In this document: piece by piece, positions 34,693-41,825 of the stretch | Layout: each line of letters starts with the position of its first letter | Numbering within the stretch: the stretch's first letter is position 1 | Assembly: GCA_959599095.1 (NCBI GenBank) | Contig: CAUGGC010000001.1 | Coordinates: forward strand, 62,001 to 126,000 | Reading direction: 5' to 3' | Source of the DNA: an uncultured Collinsella sp. | Lineage (GTDB): Bacteria; Actinomycetota; Coriobacteriia; Coriobacteriales; Coriobacteriaceae | DNA length: 64,000 bases | Program-made: the position numbers and the translations under genes | Notes under the pieces: generated by a model | What the model was told of the DNA's origin: nothing | Seen by the model: only the letters and a program-made list of their open reading frames with translations | The model's database searches: none

Positions 34693-34739
34693 CCCAAAAC
34701 CACCGCAAAGGGGACAGACACCTTTGCGGTGGTTTGGGG
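34693..34739 (+). terminator. Palindrome after thiD (REP-like)
   Basis: CCCAAAACCACCGCAAAGG and its near-perfect complement surround GGACAGACA. The GGGGACAGACACC centre is typical of REP-type hairpins spread by RAYT transposases in other bacteria. Here it lies at the meeting point of thiD and the GDSL gene. Confidence 0.65.
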
Positions 34740-34744
34740 TCGCG

Positions 34745-35404
34745 CTACTCACCGAGCATCTCTTGGAGCTTGGCTGCCACGGCGTGACCCAGGCTCTCGT
34801 GGCTTTCGGGCATCATATGCAGATAGTCGATATCGCCCGGCTCGGCAAAGTCGGCGGCATTCAAAAAGTCGCAGCCAAACTGCTCAGCCACATGTGCGTA
34901 GTACTCACCAAAATGCTCCGAGGCCTCGACGGAACGCTCGTCAAAATCGGTCATATATACATCGGCGATTTGCGGCTTGATCTTGATAGGTGCCATCAGC
35001 AGAATACGCGGGCAGGGTGCGGCATTGGTCCAGGGAAATGCACGCACCGCACGAATCAGCGCCATGGCGCCACGGGCAATATCGGAGGCCGTCACACCAA
35101 AGACCGTCTTGCAATCGTTAGTTCCCAGCATAATAACGATCGCATCCAGCGGCTTATGGGCCTCGAGCAGCATCGGCAGCGCGCGGATGCCGTTAAGATT
35201 GGTGTCCAGATGGCACATGTCGTCGCGTACCGTCGTGCGGCCGTTGAGGCCTTCTTCAATTACATGCCAGCCCTCGCCTAAGTCACGTTGGGCCACGCCA
35301 CACCAGCGCACATCCCGCGCATAGCGCACCGCGGTGCCGTCGCGCATGCCCGCCGGATCGTAACCATAGGTGTTGCTGTCGCCAAAACATAGAACGTTTT
35401 TCAT
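34745..35404 (-). CDS. SGNH/GDSL-family esterase
   Basis: A 219-residue SGNH hydrolase without signal peptide, so cytoplasmic. Block I is VLCFGDSNTYGYDP (catalytic Ser in residues 8-10), block III is IMLGTNDCKT (about residue 95), and block V is SHESLGHAVA with the catalytic His near the end, preceded by an Asp in DIDYLHMMPE. Many relatives act as arylesterases or acyl-carbohydrate esterases. The substrate is not indicated. The start at 35404 follows GAAGGGCTTACG. It ends at the thiD palindrome. Confidence 0.83.
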   Translation of the reverse strand: MKNVLCFGDSNTYGYDPAGMRDGTAVRYARDVRWCGVAQRDLGEGWHVIEEGLNGRTTVRDDMCHLDTNLNGIRALPMLLEAHKPLDAIVIMLGTNDCKTVFGVTASDIARGAMALIRAVRAFPWTNAAPCPRILLMAPIKIKPQIADVYMTDFDERSVEASEHFGEYYAHVAEQFGCDFLNAADFAEPGDIDYLHMMPESHESLGHAVAAKLQEMLGE

Positions 35405-35422
35405 CGTAAGCCCTTCCTTTAG

Positions 35423-35456
35423 TAAAAAGCCGACGGGAGCAGCCTCTCCCGCCGGC
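35423..35456 (-). terminator. Terminator after the PARG-like gene
   Basis: On the minus strand GCCGGCGGGAG, loop and CTCCCGTCGGC are followed by TTTTTAC. Confidence 0.88.
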
Positions 35457-35482
35457 TCGACCTATCTGTCAGCACGTACCGA

Positions 35483-36565
35483 TTACAGGTACTTGCGCCA
35501 ATCGTCCTCGTCTTCATCATCCTCGGTAGCAGCCTGGGCCTGCTCGGCGGCGCGAGCTGCCGCAGCGCGAGCGGCAACCTGAGCATAGGACTCCTCGTTG
35601 CGCTCGGGAAAGTTTGCCAGCACGTGCTCGAACTTGGCGAAGTCCTCGTCCCAGCGCGTAGAGGGCACAGCAAAGAAGACCCGCTTGACCTTGAAGTCGC
35701 CCGATGCGAGCTCTTTGCGGAAGAGCTCGGCCACGGCCTCGGCGTCAAAGCCGTTGTTGTCGCAGCCCCATGCGCCCAGCACGAGCTTCTCGCGACCCAA
35801 CTCGTCGCAGATAGCGAGAACAAAGCGAATGCGGTCGCGCAGGGCATCCAGCAGAGCATCGTCGCTCACGCGATACTCCTGGCGGGCGCGCTTAACGTTG
35901 GGCGCGGCGGCCACGATCACGTCGGCGTATGCATGCACGTGGTTGCGGTCGAAGCGCACCGCAGGCACCACCAGCGCACGGTTTCGGTAAAGCTCGCAGT
36001 TGATGTTGCGGCGACGGTTCTCGCCGTACCATTTGCGCTGCTTATCGAGAACGTTGTACAGATACGAATCGGCGCACAGCGTGGCCTCCTGGCCCAGATA
36101 ACCCTGAATATAGCCACCGCCCGGGTTGGTGAACGAGGCAAAGGCGAGCACGGCCATGTCGCAGAACTGCGCATAGCCACGTCCGTTGTCCAAGATGGCC
36201 TGCGTGGCGGAGGCATCGAGCACGGTGACCTCAGGCAGGGACGCAGCAGGCTCCTCAGCAGGCTCCTCGACGGGCTCGAGCGCTGCCTCGACCTCGGCAG
36301 CCTCCGCGCCCTCGCCGTCCTCGGCAACCTGTTCTTCGGCGACCACAGCACTCTGAACCTTGGCCTTCATCGCCGAGACAAAGCCGGCAGGCATACCGTC
36401 AAACTCGCGAACACCGGCAAGCGAACGCTCGATATCCTTGGCGCACGCTTCGGACACAGTTGCCACGTGACGCTCGGCGGCCTTGGCACGGGCCTCGCGC
36501 TTGGGATTGGGCTGACCCGCTCGGTTGGACCTGCGGTTACGGTTCCTGTTGTCGACGTCTGCCAT
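35483..36565 (-). CDS. Microbial PARG-like macrodomain protein (TIGR02452 type)
   Basis: Proteins of this type are poly(ADP-ribose) glycohydrolase-like macrodomains that remove ADP-ribose. The diagnostic segment FASFTNPGGGYIQGYLGQEATLC (about residues 141-163) carries the NPGGG loop, and the catalytic Glu follows as QEA, a single glutamate where eukaryotic PARG has GGGxxxxxxQEE. VVPAVRF and LGAWGCDNNGFDAEAVAELF follow. Residues 75-110 are an Ala/Glu/Pro-rich acidic insert and the last 20 residues are strongly acidic. The N-terminus is basic. No ADP-ribosyltransferase is seen nearby. Confidence 0.8.
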   Translation of the reverse strand: MADVDNRNRNRRSNRAGQPNPKREARAKAAERHVATVSEACAKDIERSLAGVREFDGMPAGFVSAMKAKVQSAVVAEEQVAEDGEGAEAAEVEAALEPVEEPAEEPAASLPEVTVLDASATQAILDNGRGYAQFCDMAVLAFASFTNPGGGYIQGYLGQEATLCADSYLYNVLDKQRKWYGENRRRNINCELYRNRALVVPAVRFDRNHVHAYADVIVAAAPNVKRARQEYRVSDDALLDALRDRIRFVLAICDELGREKLVLGAWGCDNNGFDAEAVAELFRKELASGDFKVKRVFFAVPSTRWDEDFAKFEHVLANFPERNEESYAQVAARAAAARAAEQAQAATEDDEDEDDWRKYL

Positions 36566-36630
36566 AAGTGGTCACCTTTCCTGTCGCTGCCGCTATCGGC
36601 TTTTCCCATCCATGATACCCCGCCGCGTAC

Positions 36631-36656
36631 AAAAAAGACGGCCCCGAAGGACCGCC
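36631..36656 (-). terminator. Terminator after the BAX-inhibitor gene
   Basis: GGCGGTCC-TTCG-GGGCCGTC, a stable UUCG-type loop, is followed by TTTTTTG on the minus strand. Confidence 0.88.
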
Positions 36657-36702
36657 TTTCGCATCGATTTACACGCACGGCAAGCACCGCCGCAATTCGC
36701 CA

Positions 36703-37398
36703 CTAGTCGCGACGGCCAAGGATGTTCAGGATGCGCAGGAACACGTTGATAATGTCCACGAACAGATTGGACGCCATGAGCACGGCGTTGGGCAGCGTAG
36801 GCGGCACCGTCGTGGCAACATAGGTGTCGTAGCCAATAAAGCCGGCGAACACCACGATCACGATCAGGTCGGTGATGGTCTGCGAGACGCCCATGAACAT
36901 CAGCACGATCTCAACCAGAATAGTGGCGAGCAGAATGCCAAAACCGATGCCATATACGCGCTGGAAAAACTTGGGGAACGTCACGCCCAAGGCGCCAAAG
37001 ACAAAGGCGATGGCGGCCGTGGCGATGAAGGCAGTGTTGATGGTGGGCAGGTCGTAGTTGGCAAGGCCAAACGACGCGGTCAGGCCAAAGGTACTCGCAA
37101 AGATTACGTAGCCCACAAGGGACAGGCCCACGGACTGTTTGCTGGCAGCAGCCGACATCATAACCATGCCGACGATGGTCAAAATAAATGAGCCAAAGAC
37201 CAGCGGCAAAGCGGCGCTGCTCATCATCATGCGCGCAAACGACATGGTGCTCGTAAAGTAAGCACCGGCGCCCATGGCGCAAAAGCCCAAAAAGATCAGG
37301 GCAGACATGACAAGGTTGTACGCGCGCGGCGACATCTCCTTGGCACGGCTTGCGCTGCTCTCGACGGGGCCGTTCTGATAGCCCTGGATATCGTTCAT
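36703..37398 (-). CDS. BAX inhibitor-1/YbhL family membrane protein
   Basis: A 231-residue protein with a short polar N-terminus and seven predicted membrane helices between residues 27 and 222. It shows the family segment GIGFGILLATILVEIVLMFMGVSQ and the C-terminal VVVFAGFIGYDTYVA, followed by a conserved Asp (FVDIINVFLRILNIL). Bacterial relatives behave as pH-sensitive calcium leak channels or interact with FtsH; the function here is unknown. The start at 37398 follows GAAAGGACGAACCT. It is followed by its own terminator. Confidence 0.85.
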   Translation of the reverse strand: MNDIQGYQNGPVESSASRAKEMSPRAYNLVMSALIFLGFCAMGAGAYFTSTMSFARMMMSSAALPLVFGSFILTIVGMVMMSAAASKQSVGLSLVGYVIFASTFGLTASFGLANYDLPTINTAFIATAAIAFVFGALGVTFPKFFQRVYGIGFGILLATILVEIVLMFMGVSQTITDLIVIVVFAGFIGYDTYVATTVPPTLPNAVLMASNLFVDIINVFLRILNILGRRD

Positions 37399-37477
37399 AG
37401 GTTCGTCCTTTCAAAAGCGCCGCGACAGCGCCGTAGGTGACAAGATTCCTGTCATTGTACCCGAACGCCGTGCGTCC

Positions 37478-37816
37478 TTACCTACGGCGCTCGCCCTCAA
37501 GCGTACGATCAAACGCCCAGACCCACCAACGCATCACGTGGGCCTGCGAGCCATTTGGTCGTTCACGCGTCTGGTCCTCCAGATACAACTCGGTCGCATG
37601 CCCGCCAAAACGCACCTTATAGGTTGCCGTACGAATACCGTGAACCGTCAGGCCAAACCCAGTGGTCGAGACAATCTCGTCAATCGTAAAGCAACGACCG
37701 TCGACCCAGCAGACGGTGACCGGCACGACCTGTCCGCCCGCGAGGATGCGAGCCACGACGTCTACATACTGCTTGTGCACGCGCCGAGTTTTGCCATCTG
37801 TCTGTCGATATTCCAT
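37478..37816 (-). CDS. Hypothetical 112-residue protein with LexA-box promoter
   Basis: A small soluble protein. Its middle part (VPVTVCWVDGRCFTIDEI, then VRFGGHATELYLEDQT and MRWWVWAFDR) looks like a compact beta-rich fold, reminiscent of small actinobacterial proteins (DUF6504-like) encoded near Y-family polymerases. That resemblance is weak. The ATG at 37816 has AATAGGAGAC in front; in-frame codons extend up to 37903. The promoter carries a good SOS box between its -35 and -10, so DNA damage induction is likely. Converges toward nothing; BI-1 lies downstream on the same strand. Confidence 0.65.
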   Translation of the reverse strand: MEYRQTDGKTRRVHKQYVDVVARILAGGQVVPVTVCWVDGRCFTIDEIVSTTGFGLTVHGIRTATYKVRFGGHATELYLEDQTRERPNGSQAHVMRWWVWAFDRTLEGERRR

Positions 37817-37823
37817 GTCTCCT

Positions 37824-37852
37824 ATTATCGAACGCATGTTTGCATGTTGTAA
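37824..37852 (-). promoter_or_regulatory. SOS (LexA) box within a promoter
   Basis: CGAACGCATGTTTG (37829-37842) matches the Gram-positive LexA consensus CGAACRNRYGTTYG. It fills the 17-base spacer between TTACAA (-35, 37847-37852) and GATAAT (-10, 37824-37829) of a minus-strand promoter that ends seven bases before the gene start. Confidence 0.65.
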
Positions 37853-38066
37853 AGCGAACAGACTGTGGTTTTGGAGTGTCGTAGCAATCGCACGTGTCCG
37901 CATGGCGTGTTAGCAAAAAGAATACCCGCGGTCAACAGGACTAATATTCAATTTTAGTGCCAAAAAATCCACTTCTCACGTCAGAACTCCGTTAAGAAAC
38001 CCACAGGAGGTGATACGATTTATCATGTTTTTGTAACGTGCCTGCAAACTTCGAGAAAGCCCATAT

Positions 38067-39116
38067 ATGGACGTAACGTTCTCAACCTTCCTCGGCCAAA
38101 TTGTGTCGAACCCAGTCCTTGCCGTCACCGTGATCCTCGCGCTCGGCGCCATCTTCGTCAATGGATGGACCGACGCGCCCAACGCCATCGCGACCTGCGT
38201 CACTACGCGTTGCATGCCCGCCCGCGCCGCCATTCTCATGAGCGCCGCATTCAACTTCCTCGGCGTGCTCATCATGACGCACTTTAATGCGAGCGTCGCC
38301 AACACCATCTCACATATCGTCGACTTTGGCGGAAACAGCACCATGGCGCTCGCGTGCCTCTGCGCAGCGCTGTTCTCCATCGTCGTCTACGGCGCCACAG
38401 CATCGCGTTTTGGCATCCCCACTTCGCAAAGCCACAGCCTTATCGCCGGCCTGACCGGTGCCGCTATCGCCCTCGGCGGCGCGAGCAGCGTCAACGTCCA
38501 CGAGTGGATGAAGGTCATCTACGGCCTGGCGCTCTCCATCGGCCTGGGCTTTGTCATGGGCTGGGTCCTGTGCAAACTCGTCTCGATTCTTTTCGCCGCC
38601 GCCAACAGGCGACGTGCCAATGTCTTCTTTAAATACGCTCAGATCGCGAGCGCTGCGGCCATGAGCTTTATGCACGGCGCGCAGGATGGACAGAAGTTCA
38701 TCGGCGTGCTCTTTTTAGGCGTGGCCTTCGCAAACGGCCAGACCAGCGTCGGCGATGCCGGCATCCCCATCTGGATTATGCTGCTGTGCTCGGCCACCAT
38801 GGGTATCGGCACCAGCGTCGGCGGCGAGCGCATCATAAAGTCCGTCGGCCAGAGCATGGTTAAGCTCGAGAAGTATCAGGGCTTCTCCGCCGACCTCGCG
38901 GGCGCCGCGAACCTGCTGCTTGCCACCCTTACCGGCATCCCCGTGTCCTCCACACACATCAAGACCTGCGCCATCATGGGCGTCGGTGCCGTCAAGCGCC
39001 TCTCGGCCATCAACTTCGGCGTCGTTAAGGACATGATGTTCACCTGGTTCTTCACCTTCCCCGCCTGCGGACTCATCAGCTTTGTCATGGCCAAGCTGTT
39101 CATGATGTTCCTCTAG
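38067..39116 (+). CDS. PiT-family inorganic phosphate permease
   Basis: A low-affinity phosphate transporter of the PiT family, 349 residues with about 10 membrane helices. The two duplicated signature regions are visible: NGWTDAPNAIATCVTTR (about residue 30, the GANDxANAxxT motif) and MSFMHGAQDGQKFIGVLFLG (about 194). PVSSTHIKTCAIMG, the PiT second-half motif, is near 293. It is followed after 67 bases by a DUF47 protein, the usual partner. The start at 38067 has only a weak ribosome site (GAGAAAG). A perfect AGGAGGTGAT lies further up at 38005 with no gene in range. Confidence 0.9.
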   Translation: MDVTFSTFLGQIVSNPVLAVTVILALGAIFVNGWTDAPNAIATCVTTRCMPARAAILMSAAFNFLGVLIMTHFNASVANTISHIVDFGGNSTMALACLCAALFSIVVYGATASRFGIPTSQSHSLIAGLTGAAIALGGASSVNVHEWMKVIYGLALSIGLGFVMGWVLCKLVSILFAAANRRRANVFFKYAQIASAAAMSFMHGAQDGQKFIGVLFLGVAFANGQTSVGDAGIPIWIMLLCSATMGIGTSVGGERIIKSVGQSMVKLEKYQGFSADLAGAANLLLATLTGIPVSSTHIKTCAIMGVGAVKRLSAINFGVVKDMMFTWFFTFPACGLISFVMAKLFMMFL

Positions 39117-39183
39117 TCAAACCGAACGTCCATCTGGACCGCAACACTTCGCCCACCCGTCTTCGCCTCGAAAGGACCCACCC

Positions 39184-39807
39184 ATGGCTAAGAAACCCGA
39201 TTCGTTCTACTTTGACAACTACGTCGCCTGCGCCGACCTCGCCGTCCAGGCCGCCGAGCTGCTTACCCAGATTTTTGAGAACTTCGATCCCGCGCAGATT
39301 CACGACATGCTCAATAAGATGCATGCGATTGAGCATGCGGCAGACAAGAAGCACCACGAGCTCGAAGACGCCCTGCTCACCGCCTTTATCACCCCGCTCG
39401 AGCGCGAGGATCTGGATCTGATGAGCTGCGCGCTCGACACCGTGCTCGACCGTATTGAGGGCGTCGTGCAGCGCGTCTATTTCACCAACATTCAGAGCAT
39501 CCATCCCGACGCCATCGTCATCGCCCACAAGGTGACTGACGCCTGCCGCGCCATGAAAGACCTGATGGTCGAGCTTCCCAACTACCGCAAGTCCAAAACG
39601 CTGCGCGAGCTGGTCATCCAGATCAACACCATCGAGTCCGAGGCCGACGAGCTCTACATCAACGCCATGCGCAACCTGCACGTTAACGGCAAGGATCCGC
39701 TCGAGGTCATCGCTTGGCGTGACGTCTACGCCTTCCTAGAGTACTGCGCCGACTGCTGCGAGAATGTGGCCGATGTTGTGGATTCGATTGTCATGAAGAA
39801 CAGTTAA
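39184..39807 (+). CDS. DUF47/PhoU-like partner of the PiT permease
   Basis: A 207-residue all-helical protein of the DUF47 (PhoU-like, Pit accessory) family. It has DNYVACADLAVQAAELL at the N-terminus, HAADKKHHELEDALLTAFITPLEREDL with conserved His/Asp/Glu likely to bind metal, and the repeat-like IESEADELYINAMRNL near residue 160. Such genes almost always follow a pit gene and are thought to control it. The start at 39184 follows GAAAGGACCCACCC. Confidence 0.9.
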   Translation: MAKKPDSFYFDNYVACADLAVQAAELLTQIFENFDPAQIHDMLNKMHAIEHAADKKHHELEDALLTAFITPLEREDLDLMSCALDTVLDRIEGVVQRVYFTNIQSIHPDAIVIAHKVTDACRAMKDLMVELPNYRKSKTLRELVIQINTIESEADELYINAMRNLHVNGKDPLEVIAWRDVYAFLEYCADCCENVADVVDSIVMKNS

Positions 39808-39812
39808 TTGGA

Positions 39813-39921
39813 GGTACGTATCCCACCGGTCGCGGGCCCGACCACTAATACCTTTTTCACTCCGGCTGCAAGCAGGGTCGTTCAAAAGGTATTAGTGGTC
39901 GGGCCCGCTCCCTTACGTACC
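39813..39921. repeat. Long perfect palindrome D
   Basis: Inner arms 39832-39856 and 39884-39908 are perfectly complementary over 25 bases. The outer GGTACGTA/TACGTACC pair (39813-39820, 39914-39921) extends the structure after a short mismatch. The 27-base loop is unpaired. It starts six bases after the DUF47 stop. The arms are unrelated to those of palindrome C. Confidence 0.88.
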
Positions 39922-39929
39922 ACCATTGG

Positions 39930-40089
39930 GAACTTTGGCTGATAGTTAGAATGCGATGGGGACTTGGCCGATGCGACCTTTTATGCCCGATTGTATACTT
40001 TGGGGCGGTGATGGGCGTTTGGCTGGATGGGGCTCTGGGTACCTTTTGTTTTACTTTGGATTGATTTGCTGACTTTGGAGGGTTTGGTT
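39930..40089. other. G+T-skewed non-coding tract before the nitroreductase
   Basis: Lines of this stretch hold roughly 65-75% G+T on the plus strand. It contains GTATACTT, a possible -10 region, and TTGGCTGATAGTT, which also occurs at about 26313-26325. Confidence 0.5.
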
Positions 40090-40620
40090 ATGGGATATCT
40101 GGATCTGGCCCGTTCTCGTTATTCTTGTCGTGAATTTGAGGCTCGGGCTGTTGAGCAGGCTGTGGTGGATGCCATTGTTGAGGCTGGGCGTATTGCTCCT
40201 TCTGCTTGTAATAATCATCCAACCCGTGTGATGGTGTTGGATACGCCCGAGCTTCTGGAGAAGGCTGCTGCTTGTCAGCCGCGCTTTGCTCGTGATGGAT
40301 CTATCTTTGGAGCTCCGCTTATCTTTCTTATTTGCAGCGTTACCGACGATGCTTGGGTGCGTCCGTATGATCAGATGAATTCCAGTGAAATCGATACGTC
40401 CATCGTATGTGATCAGATGATGATGGAGGCCACCGAGCAGGGCCTGGGAACGTGCTGGGTGTGCCATTTTAAGCCCGAGCTAGCCCGCGAGCAGTTCAAC
40501 CTGCCCGAAGGCGTCTATCCCTATCACATGCTCGTCTGTGGATATCCTGCCGACCACATCGCCGATCCCGAGCATCGCGAGGCCCGTACCATTCCCCTCT
40601 CCGACTTCCTCCTCAAGTAG
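40090..40620 (+). CDS. Nitroreductase-family flavoprotein
   Basis: An FMN-dependent NAD(P)H oxidoreductase of the nitroreductase fold, 176 residues. It has the N-terminal FMN-binding RSRYSCREFEARAVEQAVVDAIVEAGRIAPSACN block and the GLGTCWVCHF segment (about residue 118). These mark the short subgroup often found in gut anaerobes, with two Cys in the latter. The start at 40090 follows GGAGGGTTTGGTT. Codon use changes within the gene: the first 240 bases favour T-ending codons in a strongly G+T-rich strand, and the second half has the C/G-ending codons of its neighbours. Confidence 0.85.
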   Translation: MGYLDLARSRYSCREFEARAVEQAVVDAIVEAGRIAPSACNNHPTRVMVLDTPELLEKAAACQPRFARDGSIFGAPLIFLICSVTDDAWVRPYDQMNSSEIDTSIVCDQMMMEATEQGLGTCWVCHFKPELAREQFNLPEGVYPYHMLVCGYPADHIADPEHREARTIPLSDFLLK

Positions 40621-40666
40621 GTTTTGGGACATGCCTTAAAACCTACCCTTGACCGCTCACCCGTTC

Positions 40667-40706
40667 GCCGAGTTCTGCGCCATTATGTGCAGGGCTCGGT
40701 TTTTTA
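40667..40706 (+). terminator. Nitroreductase terminator
   Basis: GCCGAG..CTGC pairs with GTGCAG..CTCGG and is followed by TTTTTT on the plus strand. Confidence 0.85.
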
Positions 40707-40730
40707 TGTTACGCACTCCGGCACAGTCAT

Positions 40731-40762
40731 AAAAAAGGACCCGCAAGCTGCGGGTCCTTTCT
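40731..40762 (-). terminator. divIVA terminator
   Basis: AAAGGACCCGCAGCTTGCGGGTCC followed by TTTTTT on the minus strand ends the division-gene block. Confidence 0.9.
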
Positions 40763-40786
40763 AGGCACTAAATTGTAGGCCGAATG

Positions 40787-41461
40787 TTAGTCCAGGTCGT
40801 CGGCAGCAAAGTTGTCGATCGGGGCGAAGGGATCGGCCACGGGGACAACCGGGTCAGCGACGGGCAGCGGCTCGGCGGGAACAGTCACTGCAGGAGAAGC
40901 GGCAGAACCGACCGGCGTGGAGGCCATCAGATCGGCCGGAAAGGAATTCTGGGCATCGTCCATGAAGTGCTGGATGAGCTTGAGATACTCTGCCTTGAAC
41001 TCCTCACGGGAAGCCTTGAGACGATCGATCTCCTCGAGCTCGGCCTGCTTCTCGGTCAGAGCCTGGCGGATAACCTCGCGGGCCTTGGCGTCAGCCTCGT
41101 TGCGGATACGCTCAGCGTTCTCGTTGGCATCGTTGACGATGGTCTCAGCGGTCTGCTGGGCAGCGATCAGGGCAGCGGAAATCTGGCGCTCCTGAGCGGA
41201 GAAGTCAGGGGCGGGAGCAGCCACGGGGGCGGCAGGAACGGCCTGGGCGGTGGCATCCTGAGCCTGGGCAAGCTGAGCCTGCGCATCGGCAAGCTGCTGC
41301 TCGGTAGCAGTCAGACGACCCTTAAGGTCGACGATCTTAGCGAGCATAGCGTCAACCTCGGAGGACAGCGTCTCCAAGAAGACGTCGACCTCAGCAGGAT
41401 CGTAGCCACGCTTGGCCTCAGAGAAAGTCTGAGCCTGGATGTCTGCAGGGGTAATAGCCAT
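40787..41461 (-). CDS. divIVA: DivIVA-domain cell division/polarity protein
   Basis: A coiled-coil scaffold that recognises curved membrane at poles and septa. The N-terminal DivIVA domain has ADIQAQTFSEAKRGYDPAEVDVFLE (residues 6-30), with the FxxxxxGYDxxEVDxFL pattern. Then come two coiled-coil stretches (about 31-70 and 95-165) separated by an Ala/Pro-rich linker, and a C-terminal Pro/Val/Ala-rich tail ending in acidic residues. 224 residues. It closes the sepF-yggT-divIVA string typical of Gram-positive bacteria. Confidence 0.92.
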   Translation of the reverse strand: MAITPADIQAQTFSEAKRGYDPAEVDVFLETLSSEVDAMLAKIVDLKGRLTATEQQLADAQAQLAQAQDATAQAVPAAPVAAPAPDFSAQERQISAALIAAQQTAETIVNDANENAERIRNEADAKAREVIRQALTEKQAELEEIDRLKASREEFKAEYLKLIQHFMDDAQNSFPADLMASTPVGSAASPAVTVPAEPLPVADPVVPVADPFAPIDNFAADDLD

Positions 41462-41522
41462 AACAAGTCTCCTTTTTCATCGCCTCGGCGCTACACGCCC
41501 GACGTAAGTTACTAAGTCAGTT

Positions 41523-41804
41523 CTACACGAGTATACCTATAAGAAGCTGCAGAACCAGCCTCTGCAACAACTGCAACGCAATAATCGCAACGACCGGCGA
41601 AAAATCGATACCGCCCATCGGCGGGATGAAACGACGGAACAGGTTGAGCCACGGACCGCACACGCTATCAAGCACCGCGGCAATATCCTGAAGCAAACCA
41701 CCCTGCTTCATGGGAATCCACGTCATAAAGCAGTAGACGACAATGAGCGTGGAATAGAAGTTGAACAGCGTGTTGACCAGCTGGACGATAGTGTAGATGT
41801 TGAT
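41523..41804 (-). CDS. yggT: YggT family membrane protein, apparent AUC start
   Basis: Small integral membrane protein found with sepF and divIVA; the role is unclear. The reading frame continues upstream of its first ATG (41726) through a complete first membrane helix (IYTIVQLVNTLFNFYSTLIV), which the family always has. The only start candidate is ATC at 41804, with GAGGAG six bases before it. No ATG, GTG or TTG exists between the upstream stop and that helix. From ATC the product is 93 residues with two helices, the normal YggT length. It lies 21 bases after sepF. Confidence 0.8.
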   Translation of the reverse strand: MNIYTIVQLVNTLFNFYSTLIVVYCFMTWIPMKQGGLLQDIAAVLDSVCGPWLNLFRRFIPPMGGIDFSPVVAIIALQLLQRLVLQLLIGILV

Positions 41805-41825
41805 GGGGATCTCCTCGTCTTGTCT

